Position numbers and translations under genes: made by a program
Origin: Paramuribaculum sp.
GTDB lineage: Bacteria; Bacteroidota; Bacteroidia; Bacteroidales; Muribaculaceae
Length of the DNA: 64,000 nt
Assembly: GCA_022511125.1 (NCBI GenBank)
Contig: JAFLSD010000001.1
Coordinates: forward strand, 62,001-126,000
Direction: 5' to 3'
Part shown: positions 8,765-18,182 of the stretch, piece after piece
How positions within the stretch are numbered: position 1 is the first letter of the stretch
How the letters are laid out: every line of letters begins with the position of its first letter
The notes under the pieces: generated by a model
Seen by the model: only the letters and a program-made list of their open reading frames with translations
Database searches by the model: none
What the model was told of the DNA's origin: nothing

Positions 8765-9343
8765 ATGGAAAAACACATCCGTTGCATCGAAACACCCGGC
8801 TTCAAAGTTCTATGGATGCCATTGATGCCCTTCGTTGACATGCTCCCTGAACCGATTAAGAATTCTCCTCGTTCACTCGAAAGATTTGCAGCGCGTATTC
8901 TCGTAGAGCATGAATTTAAAGAGACGGTACAACTCTCCCGCTCCGCTTCCGGACGGCCCTACCTCTCACCCGCTATAAACTGCGCTTCTGCATTCTGTCC
9001 GCCGATATCAATATCCCACGGAGCCGGAATAATCGCCCTCGCCTGGTGCAAAACAGGTGATTCAATCGGCATCGATGTCGAAGGTCACCGCGGTCAGCTC
9101 CTCCGCGTTTACCCCCGCTTCCTTCGCCCCGAAGAGTACCCCGATGAAATCACTGTCGACACTCTCCTGCCGCTATGGACCATGAAAGAAGCAGCCTGGA
9201 AAGCCATGGAATCCCAACCCCCAACTATCCGTGATGTCCCCATCTCCAGCTTCTCTTTCCATCATTACACCCTGCTGCATTCTGTTCTTCTCACAGTCGC
9301 GCTGCCCTTAGCCAAACCTGATAATTCAATTATTTTGGATTAA
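8765..9343 (+). CDS. 4'-phosphopantetheinyl transferase superfamily protein
   Basis: 192 residues. The two hallmark motifs of Sfp/AcpT-type enzymes are present: a GIDVE metal-binding segment (in DSIGIDVEGHRG) and LWTMKEAAWKA, which holds the catalytic Glu and Lys. An upstream SISHGAG matches the SxSH motif. Such enzymes move phosphopantetheine from coenzyme A to carrier proteins. It lies 6 bases after gldE, an arrangement I recall from other Bacteroidales. No carrier-protein or synthase genes are nearby, so the target is probably the housekeeping acyl carrier protein. Confidence 0.85.
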   Translation: MEKHIRCIETPGFKVLWMPLMPFVDMLPEPIKNSPRSLERFAARILVEHEFKETVQLSRSASGRPYLSPAINCASAFCPPISISHGAGIIALAWCKTGDSIGIDVEGHRGQLLRVYPRFLRPEEYPDEITVDTLLPLWTMKEAAWKAMESQPPTIRDVPISSFSFHHYTLLHSVLLTVALPLAKPDNSIILD

Positions 9344-9399
9344 CTTGCGATCACAGCATCGTTTTCACACAAATTTTCCCATGCAAACAAATCGCTCTG

Positions 9400-9437
9400 A
9401 ATCTTCGGTGACAAAATGTCTACTGATCACCGAGATT
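9400..9437. terminator. Hairpin between convergent PPTase and histidine kinase genes
   Basis: AATCtTCGGTGA (9400-9411) and TCACCGAGATT (9427-9437) are complementary apart from one extra T, with a 15-base loop. It lies between two convergent genes. No strong T run follows on either side, so the terminator call is moderate. Confidence 0.45.
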
Positions 9438-9466
9438 TATCCATAGGAATCGACACCTATAATCCG

Positions 9467-10603
9467 TTATACTGTCGGCAGCTCTATCCGTATCGTTGTC
9501 CCTACACCGGGCTGAGACCGTTTCACAAAAATTCGGCCGTGCTGATAATCCTCTATTATTCTTTTCGCTAAAGTAAGTCCCAGACCCCATCCGCGTTCTT
9601 TGGTTGTATAACCTGGCTTGAAAACGCGCTTAACTCGGTTGGATGGAATACCTTGCCCCGTATCGGTGATTTCGACATAGGCATCTTTTCCGTCAGTTCC
9701 GACATCCACGGTCAGCGATCCTTTTCCATTCATCGCATCCACGGCATTTTTGATAATACATTCAATCACCCATTCGGTAAGCGGCCTGCTTATCTCGACT
9801 TTGACTCCTGCAGAAGTATCAGTCACATTCCACTCCACCGACGAGGAAACCCGTCGCTTCATATAGGCTACGGTTGCTCCTACAGTGTCGGCAAGAGGTT
9901 CGGCACTAAGGTCAGGAGGCGACCCGATCTTAGAGAAACGCGATGCTACGACGCTCAAACGCGAAACATCTGCCTCCATTTCCGCCGCCAAGGCCTTTTC
10001 TTCAGCGTTGCCTTCGTGTAGAATGTCCAACCACGCTATCAGTGATGAGATCGGAGTCCCGAGTTGATGAGCCGTTTCCTTGCTAAGACCAACCCAGACT
10101 TTGTTTTGTTCGGCGCGTTTTGTAGCGGCAACAGCAAAATAGACCGTGAGAACGAAAACTATCATCACTCCTGTCTGGACATAGGGAAAGACAGCCAACC
10201 TTCTCAATAAGTCAGAATCCTGATAATATAGATATTGCATCTCGTTCTCAGATATTTCAATCGGGATAGACCTATCACCCGCTAAGATTTCTGCAAATCT
10301 CTCGTCTATTTCGTCCTCGCTAATGTTCCTGTACTGTAACAACTGCCCTTTGTCGTCGGTCAGCACCACAGGAATATTATGGTTAGCCTCAATCACCGAC
10401 AGCATGAAATCCACATCGCCTCCTTCGCTATCGCTTTCTATCAGTCTCCGAGTAGCTTCCGCCCACAGCTCCATCCTCTCCCTCTCCTGTTCTGTCAGCT
10501 TTTTTACCAACCGGGAGGAATAGAACATAAAAAAAGCTACCACTGCTATCGCTACGACAACGAAAGCTATAATCGATTTTTTTCTGACTGAGTAAATATC
10601 CAT
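9467..10603 (-). CDS. Orphan sensor histidine kinase
   Basis: 378 residues: membrane span at about 11-28, an extracytoplasmic sensor segment of about 110 residues, a second span near 143-160, then the kinase core. The H box is AHQLGTPISSL with His179. The N box is KNAVDAM (Asn287), G1 is DTGQGIP (315-321), and G2 is GWGLGLTLAKR (339-349). HQLGTP in place of HELRTP is typical of HisKA subgroups in Bacteroidota. No response regulator is adjacent, so the partner is unknown. It is transcribed away from the DEAD-box helicase gene. Confidence 0.9.
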   Translation of the reverse strand: MDIYSVRKKSIIAFVVVAIAVVAFFMFYSSRLVKKLTEQERERMELWAEATRRLIESDSEGGDVDFMLSVIEANHNIPVVLTDDKGQLLQYRNISEDEIDERFAEILAGDRSIPIEISENEMQYLYYQDSDLLRRLAVFPYVQTGVMIVFVLTVYFAVAATKRAEQNKVWVGLSKETAHQLGTPISSLIAWLDILHEGNAEEKALAAEMEADVSRLSVVASRFSKIGSPPDLSAEPLADTVGATVAYMKRRVSSSVEWNVTDTSAGVKVEISRPLTEWVIECIIKNAVDAMNGKGSLTVDVGTDGKDAYVEITDTGQGIPSNRVKRVFKPGYTTKERGWGLGLTLAKRIIEDYQHGRIFVKRSQPGVGTTIRIELPTV

Positions 10604-10640
10604 CGTAATTATAACGGAATTTCGGGAAAGAAATTGCCTC

Positions 10641-10674
10641 TTTTGTGATTTTATCCATCTTTTTCTTAATTTTG
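10641..10674 (+). promoter_or_regulatory. Promoter of the DEAD-box helicase gene
   Basis: TTTTG (10641-10645), then 21 bases, then TAATTTTG (10667-10674). Predicted initiation near 10681 leaves a leader of about 27 bases before the ATG at 10708. No long cold-shock-type leader is seen. Confidence 0.55.
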
Positions 10675-10707
10675 ATTGTTATAAAACAAAATTGACGCAT
10701 AAAGACA

Positions 10708-12495
10708 ATGAAAACATTTGAGGATTTAGGAGTACGTGACGATCTCCGACGCGCGATAGAAGAATTGGGTTTCGAGAATCCCATGCCCGTTCAGGAAAAA
10801 GTTATACCTCACCTTCTGGGTGAAGACAGTGATGTGGTGGCACTCGCGCAAACCGGCACCGGCAAAACGGCTGCCTTCGGTCTTCCCGTGCTTCAGAGAG
10901 TTGATCCCGAAATAAAAAAACCGCAGGCTCTGATCTTGTCACCGACACGCGAACTTTGCCTTCAGATCGGAGCGGATCTCGCGGACTTTTCAAAATATAT
11001 GCCTGCCGTTAAGGTTCTTCCGGTCTATGGGGGATCGAGTATCGAAAGTCAGATACGCGCGCTGAAAGAGGGTGTCCAGATAATAGTAGCGACACCGGGA
11101 CGACTGATCGACCTCATCAACAGAGGCGTAGTCGATCTGGGTCTTGTACACACCGTCGTACTCGACGAGGCCGACGAAATGCTTAACATGGGTTTTCTCG
11201 ACTCCATCGACGAGATTCTCGCCAAAGTGCCCGATCAACGGAAAATGCTCATGTTTTCAGCCACAATGCCTAATGAAATAGCAAAAATCGCCAAAAAATA
11301 TATGTCGTCGCCAGTGGAATTCGTGATTGGGAATCGCAACCAGGGAGCCGACAATGTGAAGCATATTTATTATATGGTCAACGCAAGGGATAAATATCTT
11401 GCATTGAAACGTATAGCCGACAACAGTCCTAATATTTACGCCATAATCTTCTGTCGTACCCGACGCGACACACAGGAAATAGCCGATAAACTGATTCAGG
11501 ACGGATATAACGCTGACGCACTTCACGGCGACCTCTCGCAGCAGCAACGCGACCTGACCATGAAGAAATTCCGCGACCGGGTGACTTCTCTCCTCGTAGC
11601 CACCGATGTAGCTGCGCGAGGACTTGATGTTGACGATCTGACCCACGTGATCAATTACGGCCTTCCCGACGACACGGCTGTGTACACCCACCGTTCAGGT
11701 AGAACCGGACGTGCCGGCAAAACAGGGGTCTCGATAGCCATCATCCATTCACGTGAAAAGGGAAAACTTAAGGAAATAGAAAAAAAGATAGGCAAGACGT
11801 TCGAGCGCAAAGAGGTGCCAACACCGGAACATATCATAGAAAAACAGCTCTATAATTTGGCTGACAGGATAGAGAAGGTGAAAGTCGACGATGGAGAGAT
11901 CGACAAGTATCTGCCGGGGGTAAGCCGCAAACTCGGCTGGCTGTCACAGGAAGATCTCTTGAAAAGGGTGCTTTCTCTGGAGTTCAATCGACTGCTCGAC
12001 TACTATAAGGACGCTCCGAAGATTGATTTCATCGACGAAAAGCCGCGCAAAGATAAAAAGGAAAAACAACGTCCTACTGATGAAGAAAAGGACCGCCGCA
12101 CAGCTCAGAGAGGAATGGCTCGAATTTATATAAACGCTGGAAAAGCCGACGGATTCTTTGCCGGCAACCTGATAGATATGCTTAACCATCTCGTGGAAGG
12201 TAAACGAGTTGATGTTGGCAGAATCGACCTACTTCCCCATTATTCTCTCTTCGACGTTCCGAAAGCAGATGCCCGCAGAGTTGTGAGGGGACTTACAGGA
12301 GCAGAATTTGTAGGCAAACGTATCTATAGCGAAGTTGCCGAACCGGATAAAGATTACAGCCGTCTCTCATCCAAAAAGAAAAACGAAAAGAAAACGGCTC
12401 TTCCCACGGCCGACGAGACTACTTATGAATACTTTCTGAAGAAGAGCAGGGGTGGCGCCAAAAAACCTGGAAGAACGAAAGCGAGAAAGAAATAG
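10708..12495 (+). CDS. DEAD-box RNA helicase with DbpA-type RNA-binding domain
   Basis: 595 residues. The RecA-like core has the Q motif (FENPMPVQ), motif I AQTGTGKT (47-54), PTREL, motif II DEAD (153-156), SAT (184-186) and motif VI HRSGRTGRAGK. A charged linker leads to a C-terminal DbpA-type RNA-binding domain (ARIYINAGKADGF, then GRIDLLPHYSLFDVP) and a basic tail. The layout suits helicases that remodel rRNA or mRNA structure, as CsdA/DeaD and DbpA do; which job it does here cannot be told from sequence. It is transcribed alone from its own promoter. Confidence 0.93.
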   Translation: MKTFEDLGVRDDLRRAIEELGFENPMPVQEKVIPHLLGEDSDVVALAQTGTGKTAAFGLPVLQRVDPEIKKPQALILSPTRELCLQIGADLADFSKYMPAVKVLPVYGGSSIESQIRALKEGVQIIVATPGRLIDLINRGVVDLGLVHTVVLDEADEMLNMGFLDSIDEILAKVPDQRKMLMFSATMPNEIAKIAKKYMSSPVEFVIGNRNQGADNVKHIYYMVNARDKYLALKRIADNSPNIYAIIFCRTRRDTQEIADKLIQDGYNADALHGDLSQQQRDLTMKKFRDRVTSLLVATDVAARGLDVDDLTHVINYGLPDDTAVYTHRSGRTGRAGKTGVSIAIIHSREKGKLKEIEKKIGKTFERKEVPTPEHIIEKQLYNLADRIEKVKVDDGEIDKYLPGVSRKLGWLSQEDLLKRVLSLEFNRLLDYYKDAPKIDFIDEKPRKDKKEKQRPTDEEKDRRTAQRGMARIYINAGKADGFFAGNLIDMLNHLVEGKRVDVGRIDLLPHYSLFDVPKADARRVVRGLTGAEFVGKRIYSEVAEPDKDYSRLSSKKKNEKKTALPTADETTYEYFLKKSRGGAKKPGRTKARKK

Positions 12496-12547
12496 TCGGT
12501 AAATCAAAGTTATTTATTAACTTTACCGATTATTAATCTTGCTACTG

Positions 12548-13192
12548 ATGAAAAAACTATTCTGCTCATTGATCATAGCCTTATGTACACTTGGCATGAC
12601 GAGTGCTTCACAGGCTCAACTTAAGGTGTCGGAAGCTTTCATAAAGGCTCCCAAGTCGGTTTTTCCTCTTTTGGATGACATGACTAAACTCGACATGATC
12701 GATTATTATAACAGTTCACTATCGACGTCTTCGGCTAACGTTCTCGACGGAAAATCCAGAATCACACTGTTGCAACCGCAGAAAATGACAATTGAAATGA
12801 CGAATGCATCGACTTATGAAATCGATCTGCTCACCACAGCATCCGGCGACACGATTATCACGCTCATTTCTACCGTCTCCACTCCTGCTCATGACAGTCA
12901 GTTGACTGTTTATTCTTCGGATTGGAGCGCCAACCTTACGGACAAATTTTTCGAAAGACCTTCTCTTGACGACTGGCTTACCGCAGAAGGGAAAAACAAC
13001 AGCGGAGAAGTTGAAGCCTTAGTGCCTTTTCTTTTGGTCAGCTATTCATATAATCCGGAAGAACGCGCACTTTCGCTGACCAACAACACTAAAGATTTCT
13101 TGTCTACCGATATATACGATATTGTCGCCGCCTATCTCAAACCGTCGATCACTTACCTGTGGAACGGGAAGAAATTCCAGCCATCAAAATGA
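12548..13192 (+). CDS. DUF3256 family secreted protein
   Basis: 214 residues with a clear signal peptide (MKKLFCSLIIALCTLGMTSA, cleavage near SQA-QLK). The rest looks like the Bacteroidota DUF3256 family, whose function is unknown. That family commonly sits directly before xseA, as here. The start is ATG at 12548; an earlier in-frame TTG adds only three residues. Its last codons overlap the xseA start by four bases (ATGA), so the two are translationally coupled. Confidence 0.8.
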   Translation: MKKLFCSLIIALCTLGMTSASQAQLKVSEAFIKAPKSVFPLLDDMTKLDMIDYYNSSLSTSSANVLDGKSRITLLQPQKMTIEMTNASTYEIDLLTTASGDTIITLISTVSTPAHDSQLTVYSSDWSANLTDKFFERPSLDDWLTAEGKNNSGEVEALVPFLLVSYSYNPEERALSLTNNTKDFLSTDIYDIVAAYLKPSITYLWNGKKFQPSK

Positions 13193-14526
13193 ATCGACAA
13201 TCATCTAACTTATTTACACCACAATCGGCGACGCGCGACGTATTGAGCCTACATGAGCTCAACTCCCGTATTGCCATGAAACTTAGCGACCCTTCGCTCA
13301 GGAACGTGTGGATTACGGCTGAAACGTCGGATCTGCGAGTCAAAGGAGGTCACTGTTATCTCGAGCTCATTGAAAAAGACAGCGAAGGGAAAAATATCAC
13401 ATCAAGAATCAGAGCTATAATCTGGGGAAACACTTACCGTAATATCGCGATGAAATTTTCCCTCGCAACAGGTGTACAGCTGGGTTCCTCGCAAAAAGTT
13501 ATGGTTTGGGGATCGGTCAATTATAATTCCAACTTCGGGATGTCGTTTATCATCAACGATATTGAACCTTCTTATACCATCGGGGATGTAGAAGCCAAGC
13601 GAAGACAGATTCTTCAACGACTTGCCAACGAAGGAATAATCGACATGAATCGTCAGATATCTTGGCCCTTACCGGCTTTGAGAATAGCAATAATTTCAGC
13701 CGAAGGGGCGGCAGGATACGGCGATTTTCTCCATCAACTCTATTCCTCGCCCTATAAATTCCGATTCACCACTTCGCTCTTCCCGGCTCTGATGCAAGGA
13801 GAAAGAACTCCGGCCTCGATAATAGCAGCGCTCGAGAGAATCACCGACGACATAGACAACTGGGATATCGTCGTCATAATCAGAGGTGGTGGCGCAACGT
13901 CCGATCTTGTTTCTTTCGACGACTACGATCTTGCCGCAAACATAGCCAATTTCCCTATTCCCGTAATAGTTGGCATCGGGCATGAAAGAGATATCACCGT
14001 ACTCGACTATGTTGCCAACCGCAGAGTGAAAACTCCTACGGCAGCAGCCGAATTGATTATATCAGAAGCTGAAAAAAACTGGGATGCATTGCAGAACCTC
14101 GCTTCCGATATCCTCCGGATTGTTTCTGACAGAATAACAGGCTGTCGCACACAACTCGCATATATTTCAGGACTTCTTCCTGTAGCACCCGGGGCGTTAT
14201 TGGGCAAATCCCTCAACCGTCTTGCTTCCTATTCATTATCCCTTTCAGGAGCAATAGACAGAAAAATAGCACCACTCCGCAGGCGCATTGATATTGCTGG
14301 CGCTTCTTTAGCTCAAGCAACATCGAATATCATCAACAGAAAAGCCAATCAACTTTCTCATTGGGAGAATTTACTCGAAGCCCTGTCGCCGAAAGCGACT
14401 CTTGCGCGGGGATATTCCATAACCAGGGTCAATGGAAAAGCGATTGTTTCTCCCGAGGAAATAATGCCGGATACGATTATAGAAACTACTTTAGCGGAAG
14501 GCACTATAATATCTAAAACAATTTAA
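13189..14526 (+). CDS. xseA: Exodeoxyribonuclease VII large subunit
   Basis: 445 residues from ATG at 13189. The N-terminal OB fold includes LSLHELNSRIAMKL and VWITAETSDLRVKGGHCYLEL. The catalytic domain has RIAIISAEGAAGYGDF, VVIIRGGGATSDLVSFDD and GIGHERDITVLDYVA, followed by a coiled coil and a C-terminal ARGYSITRVNGK. ExoVII degrades single-stranded DNA from both ends and acts in repair. An earlier frame start would overlap DUF3256 further and is less likely than the ATGA junction. It is followed 10 bases later by xseB. Confidence 0.95.
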   Translation: MNRQSSNLFTPQSATRDVLSLHELNSRIAMKLSDPSLRNVWITAETSDLRVKGGHCYLELIEKDSEGKNITSRIRAIIWGNTYRNIAMKFSLATGVQLGSSQKVMVWGSVNYNSNFGMSFIINDIEPSYTIGDVEAKRRQILQRLANEGIIDMNRQISWPLPALRIAIISAEGAAGYGDFLHQLYSSPYKFRFTTSLFPALMQGERTPASIIAALERITDDIDNWDIVVIIRGGGATSDLVSFDDYDLAANIANFPIPVIVGIGHERDITVLDYVANRRVKTPTAAAELIISEAEKNWDALQNLASDILRIVSDRITGCRTQLAYISGLLPVAPGALLGKSLNRLASYSLSLSGAIDRKIAPLRRRIDIAGASLAQATSNIINRKANQLSHWENLLEALSPKATLARGYSITRVNGKAIVSPEEIMPDTIIETTLAEGTIISKTI

Positions 14527-14536
14527 ACTCAACATT

Positions 14537-14758
14537 ATGGAATTCCGACCAGTCGAACAACTTTCATACAACGATGCGATTACAGAACTCGAAAATATTC
14601 TTCGTACTATACAGAATGACAATTGCGACATCGACAAACTCACCGCTTTCACCCGAAGAGCGACTGAACTCATCACGGAATGTCGAAGACGACTGACAAT
14701 GACCGATAAGGAACTACAGTCGATACTGGCCGATTTTTCATCGCAAAGTAATTCGTAA
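14537..14758 (+). CDS. xseB: Exodeoxyribonuclease VII small subunit
   Basis: 73 residues, the normal XseB size. Its helical hairpin has YNDAITELENILRTIQND, then CDIDKLTAFTRRATELI, matching the family pattern of a short helix, an acidic Asn/Asp turn and a long helix ending in CRRRL. Several copies bind each XseA to form the active nuclease. It lies 10 bases after xseA and 7 bases before lptE. Confidence 0.93.
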   Translation: MEFRPVEQLSYNDAITELENILRTIQNDNCDIDKLTAFTRRATELITECRRRLTMTDKELQSILADFSSQSNS

Positions 14759-14765
14759 AAATGAT

Positions 14766-15290
14766 ATGAGGAAAGTCTCACGATATATTTTTTCTATTAT
14801 TGCCATCATCGCTTCGCTGCCTCTGTTTTCCGGATGCAAGATAAGTTACATGCTTAACGGTGCCGCAATCGACTATACCGTCTATAAAACCATCCAAGTA
14901 GCAAATTTCCCTATTCGCGCAGCATTAGTGTATCCTCCTCTTCAACAGACTTTTGAAAATGGCCTTCTGGATTATATTCAGAGAAACACAAGACTGCAGA
15001 CCACGGATTCGAGAAGCGACCTCGTTATCGAAGGTGAAATTACAGGATATAATCTGTCACCGCAAGCGGTAAATCAAGATGCCTATGCTTCACAGACACG
15101 TCTCACCATTACCGTAAGAGTGAAATATACAGACACTAAAAATGAAAAAAACGACGTGGATCAGACATTCTCTGCGTATAGGGATTTCGATAGCTCGGTA
15201 ATGCTGAACGATGTACAGGATCAGCTCTGTCAGGAAATAACTGAAGATCTTGTAATTCAAATTTTTAACGCTACGTTAGGAAACTGGTAA
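14766..15290 (+). CDS. lptE: LptE-family lipopolysaccharide assembly lipoprotein
   Basis: 174 residues with a lipoprotein signal peptide ending in a lipobox (FSGC, Cys24). The mature part resembles the Bacteroidota LptE family, with IQVANFPIRAALVYPPLQQTFEN and DLVIEGEITGYNLSPQAV. LptE plugs the outer-membrane LptD barrel and helps insert lipopolysaccharide. It belongs to the xseA-xseB-lptE-TPR-secG run, with a 7-base gap upstream and 4 downstream. Confidence 0.88.
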   Translation: MRKVSRYIFSIIAIIASLPLFSGCKISYMLNGAAIDYTVYKTIQVANFPIRAALVYPPLQQTFENGLLDYIQRNTRLQTTDSRSDLVIEGEITGYNLSPQAVNQDAYASQTRLTITVRVKYTDTKNEKNDVDQTFSAYRDFDSSVMLNDVQDQLCQEITEDLVIQIFNATLGNW

Positions 15291-15294
15291 ACTT

Positions 15295-16020
15295 ATGAAA
15301 ACGGAAAACAATGACATTATTTTAGCCGATTTCATAGAAAATCTCCGACGTTCACGCCATGATGGAACCGACTTTATCCCGCTACCGGCTACAGCGGCTG
15401 CATTATCGGCGAAATATCCTTATTTCGTGCTTCCAGCAGCATTGCGGTTGAAAGGTGAAGGTATGGACGATAACGAAACACGGTTGGATGCCATGAAAAC
15501 AGCAATCGCGACTTCCGACCGAACATTACTTTTCCGCCTGACAGATCCCCTCGCCAAAGAGTTCGAGAACTTTTACCCCCCGGAAGAACAGCAACCGGAG
15601 ATGTCAACCGAACAGGCCATCGACACTTTTCTTTCAGCTTATGGCACTCCCGACCCAAAAGAGGACGCTATTCTCGAAAAGCTTATCTTCAACCCTGTCC
15701 CGGAATACTCACAGGTTCTTATCCGGGAGGCTGACGAAAAGGAAGAAGAGGAGCCGGCAACGATAGCCAAACCTCTTACGGCCAATCAGGCAGAAACAGA
15801 GACGACTATAAAAACGGGCAAAGAAAAGACCCCTATCCCCGGAGCTTCTCTTACCGAAAGTCTTGCCAAAATCTATATAAAACAGCAGAGATATGAGAAA
15901 GCTTATGAAATTATAAGCAATTTAAATTTGAATTTTCCGGAAAAAAGTCGTTACTTTGCAGACCAATTGCGTTTCTTGAGGAAACTCATACTCATAAATC
16001 GTTTAAATAACCAAAAATAA
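15295..16020 (+). CDS. Hypothetical protein with a C-terminal TPR-like segment
   Basis: 241 residues with no signal peptide or membrane span. The N-terminal half is helical, the middle (about 140-185) is acidic and low in complexity (KEEEEP), and the last 60 residues hold one TPR-like helix pair (SLAKIYIKQQRYEKAYEII). I do not recognise a defined family, though a similar gene lies between lptE and secG in other Bacteroidales as far as I recall. The position suggests an envelope-related or translocation-related helper; that is inference only. Confidence 0.7.
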   Translation: MKTENNDIILADFIENLRRSRHDGTDFIPLPATAAALSAKYPYFVLPAALRLKGEGMDDNETRLDAMKTAIATSDRTLLFRLTDPLAKEFENFYPPEEQQPEMSTEQAIDTFLSAYGTPDPKEDAILEKLIFNPVPEYSQVLIREADEKEEEEPATIAKPLTANQAETETTIKTGKEKTPIPGASLTESLAKIYIKQQRYEKAYEIISNLNLNFPEKSRYFADQLRFLRKLILINRLNNQK

Positions 16021-16032
16021 AAGAATATAACA

Positions 16033-16422
16033 ATGTTTGCTTTACTTGTAGTTCTCACTCTCATAGCGGCTGTATTACTCATTGGAGTCGTTCTCATACA
16101 GAAATCCAAAGGCGGAGGTCTTTCAAGTACGTTTGCCGGATCTAACCAACTCATGGGAGTAAGACGCACCAATAATTTTATTGAAAAAGCCACATGGTGG
16201 TTGGCAGGTGCTATTTGCGTTTTCGCTATTCTTTCCACTTTCTTCATGCCTAACGCTATCAGCCGTACCGGTGCCCGCGTTACGGGAACTCCACAGACTG
16301 AACAGGTAGCAGGAGGAAATTATGATACTGAATTACCTTCAGGAGTCCAGGAAACTCAACAGCCTGAAGCGACTCTGCCGCAACCGACTGAAGCCGCTCC
16401 CGCTCAGACTCCTCAAGACTAA
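16033..16422 (+). CDS. secG: Preprotein translocase subunit SecG
   Basis: 129 residues. Two membrane spans (about 2-22 and 54-74) flank the conserved SecG loop IQKSKGGGLSSTFAGSNQ and VRRTNNFIEKATW. A long Gln/Glu/Pro/Thr-rich tail follows, common in Bacteroidota SecG. SecG assists SecYE-driven export. It is the last gene of the run and is followed by a strong hairpin terminator. Confidence 0.93.
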   Translation: MFALLVVLTLIAAVLLIGVVLIQKSKGGGLSSTFAGSNQLMGVRRTNNFIEKATWWLAGAICVFAILSTFFMPNAISRTGARVTGTPQTEQVAGGNYDTELPSGVQETQQPEATLPQPTEAAPAQTPQD

Positions 16423-16452
16423 CATCATCGTCTGATGATTATAAAATCTACG

Positions 16453-16490
16453 GGGATGTATCAAAACCGTTTTGATACATCCCTGTCTGT
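16453..16490 (+). terminator. Strong rho-independent terminator after secG
   Basis: A perfect 14-bp stem, GGGATGTATCAAAA (16453-16466) with TTTTGATACATCCC (16470-16483), around a CCG loop. It lies 30 bases after the secG stop and a pyrimidine-rich stretch follows. It closes the DUF3256-secG operon before rbfA. Confidence 0.8.
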
Positions 16491-16583
16491 TTTCCAAGAC
16501 GTAGCGAAACGTTAAAACATTTTCACGCGTTTGAACGTTAATATTAAACAATCGACAACCGACAATCTTATAAAGATTTATAT

Positions 16584-16955
16584 ATGGAAACTACAAGACA
16601 GGCTAAAATAGCCAGATTATTACAAAAGGAACTCAGTGAAATATTCCGCCAGCAGACGGCTAAGACTCAGGGCGTTCTGATAACGGTCAGCACGGTAAGG
16701 GTGAGTCCGGACCTTAGTGTTGCAAAGGCTTATATTTCTGTTTTCCCGTCGGATAAGGCAAGTCAGATACTCGACAATATCAATGCCAGTGGCAAAACCA
16801 TCAGATATGAATTGGCTCAGCGTGTTAGATTTCAATTGCGGAAAACACCGGAACTAACGTTCTTCCTCGACGACTCTCTTGATTATATAGAGAAAATCGA
16901 CAATCTCATCCAATCGGATAAAAACGTCAGAGAAGATCTGAAGCACGAACTTTGA
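16584..16955 (+). CDS. rbfA: 30S ribosome-binding factor RbfA
   Basis: 123 residues with the KH-like fold of RbfA: TRQAKIARLLQKELSEIFRQ at the start, VSTVRVSPDLSVAKAYISVF in the middle, and LRKTPELTFFLDDSLDYIEK near the end. RbfA aids late maturation of the 30S subunit. The stop codon overlaps the start of the next gene by one base (TGATG), so the two are coupled. Confidence 0.93.
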   Translation: METTRQAKIARLLQKELSEIFRQQTAKTQGVLITVSTVRVSPDLSVAKAYISVFPSDKASQILDNINASGKTIRYELAQRVRFQLRKTPELTFFLDDSLDYIEKIDNLIQSDKNVREDLKHEL

Positions 16956-18172
16956 TGGTGCAACTCCGCATTGCGGTCAGATATCTTTTCGCGCGTAAAA
17001 GTCATAGAGCCGTAAACATTATTTCGCGAATTTCAGTCGCGGGAGTAGCTGTAGCTACTGCTGCGATTATCTGTGTGCTTTCAGTTTTTAACGGATTCTC
17101 TGAAATTTCACGTGAGAGATTGTCAAAACTTGAAGCCGATCTTCGTATAGAACCGTTAAAAGGGAAAACTATACCCTCAGCCGACAGCATTGCGGCCGAA
17201 ATATCTCAAATCAGCGGCACGAAACAGATATTACCAGTAATAGAAGAAAGAGTCCTGGCCATATATTCGGGCCGGCAGCTTCCAGTTCACATTAAAGGCG
17301 TAGCGGAAGGCTATGCAGAAATGGCAGGAATCAGCGATATCATAATAGATGGCGAATACTCCGAACACCCGGGGGAGGAATATAATAAAGCGACATTGAG
17401 TGTCGGCACAGCGATTAATCTCGGTGCACGTCCAGGTTCAGTTGAGCCCATCATTCTTTATGCGCCTAAAAGAGTGGGGAAAATTAATCCTGCTTCTCCG
17501 GCTTCAGCTTTCCGTACCGATACTCTTGAAATCGGGTGTGTGTTCGAAACGGGGCAATCCGAATATGACACAGATAGAATTCTCATTCCACTGGAAGATG
17601 CCCGAGCCATTCTCGACTACGATACAGAAGCGACAGCCATAGAAATATCATTGGATCCGGCAGCGAATTCAAACGATATAAGAAACGCTATATCCAACAT
17701 CATCGGTGACAGTTATAAGATTCTGGATAGAACGATGCAACAGGAACAATCTTATAAAATGATCTCAATGGAAAAATGGATTACGTTCGCCATGCTTGCA
17801 TTTGTTCTCGTTATTGCATCTTTCAACGTGATAAGTACTTTATCAATGCTTATCATTGAAAAACGTGACAATATCACCACTCTTAGGAGTCTTGGGGCAG
17901 ATAACGCTCAGATAGGGGGCATTTTCGCTTGGGAGGGCTGGTTGATATCTTTGACGGGCGGAATTGGTGGAACCATTCTCGGACTCATCCTGTGTTATGC
18001 CCAGCAATGGGGTGAATTTATCAAATTAAACGGCGATCCGTCTCAACTATCCATTACGGTTTACCCTGTTTTGGTAAAATGGAGTGATGTAGGTATCGTT
18101 TTCGCCCTTGTATGTGTAGTTGGATTGCTGATTGCAGCCATCAGCAGTGCATTCGCTAAAAAAATCCGTTAA
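16955..18172 (+). CDS. LolC/E-like FtsX-family ABC permease
   Basis: 405 residues with the MacB/FtsX plan: first membrane span near 22-42 (HRAVNIISRISVAGVAVATA begins it), a large periplasmic domain, then three spans in the last 140 residues with LRSLGADNAQIGGIFAWEGW at the coupling region. This matches lipoprotein-releasing permeases (LolC/LolE) and related exporters. No ATPase partner gene is adjacent, which is common for Bacteroidota LolE-like proteins. The start is ATG 16955, overlapping the rbfA stop. It converges on rlmN with a 10-base gap. Confidence 0.85.
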   Translation: MVQLRIAVRYLFARKSHRAVNIISRISVAGVAVATAAIICVLSVFNGFSEISRERLSKLEADLRIEPLKGKTIPSADSIAAEISQISGTKQILPVIEERVLAIYSGRQLPVHIKGVAEGYAEMAGISDIIIDGEYSEHPGEEYNKATLSVGTAINLGARPGSVEPIILYAPKRVGKINPASPASAFRTDTLEIGCVFETGQSEYDTDRILIPLEDARAILDYDTEATAIEISLDPAANSNDIRNAISNIIGDSYKILDRTMQQEQSYKMISMEKWITFAMLAFVLVIASFNVISTLSMLIIEKRDNITTLRSLGADNAQIGGIFAWEGWLISLTGGIGGTILGLILCYAQQWGEFIKLNGDPSQLSITVYPVLVKWSDVGIVFALVCVVGLLIAAISSAFAKKIR

Positions 18173-18182
18173 ATTATATCTT

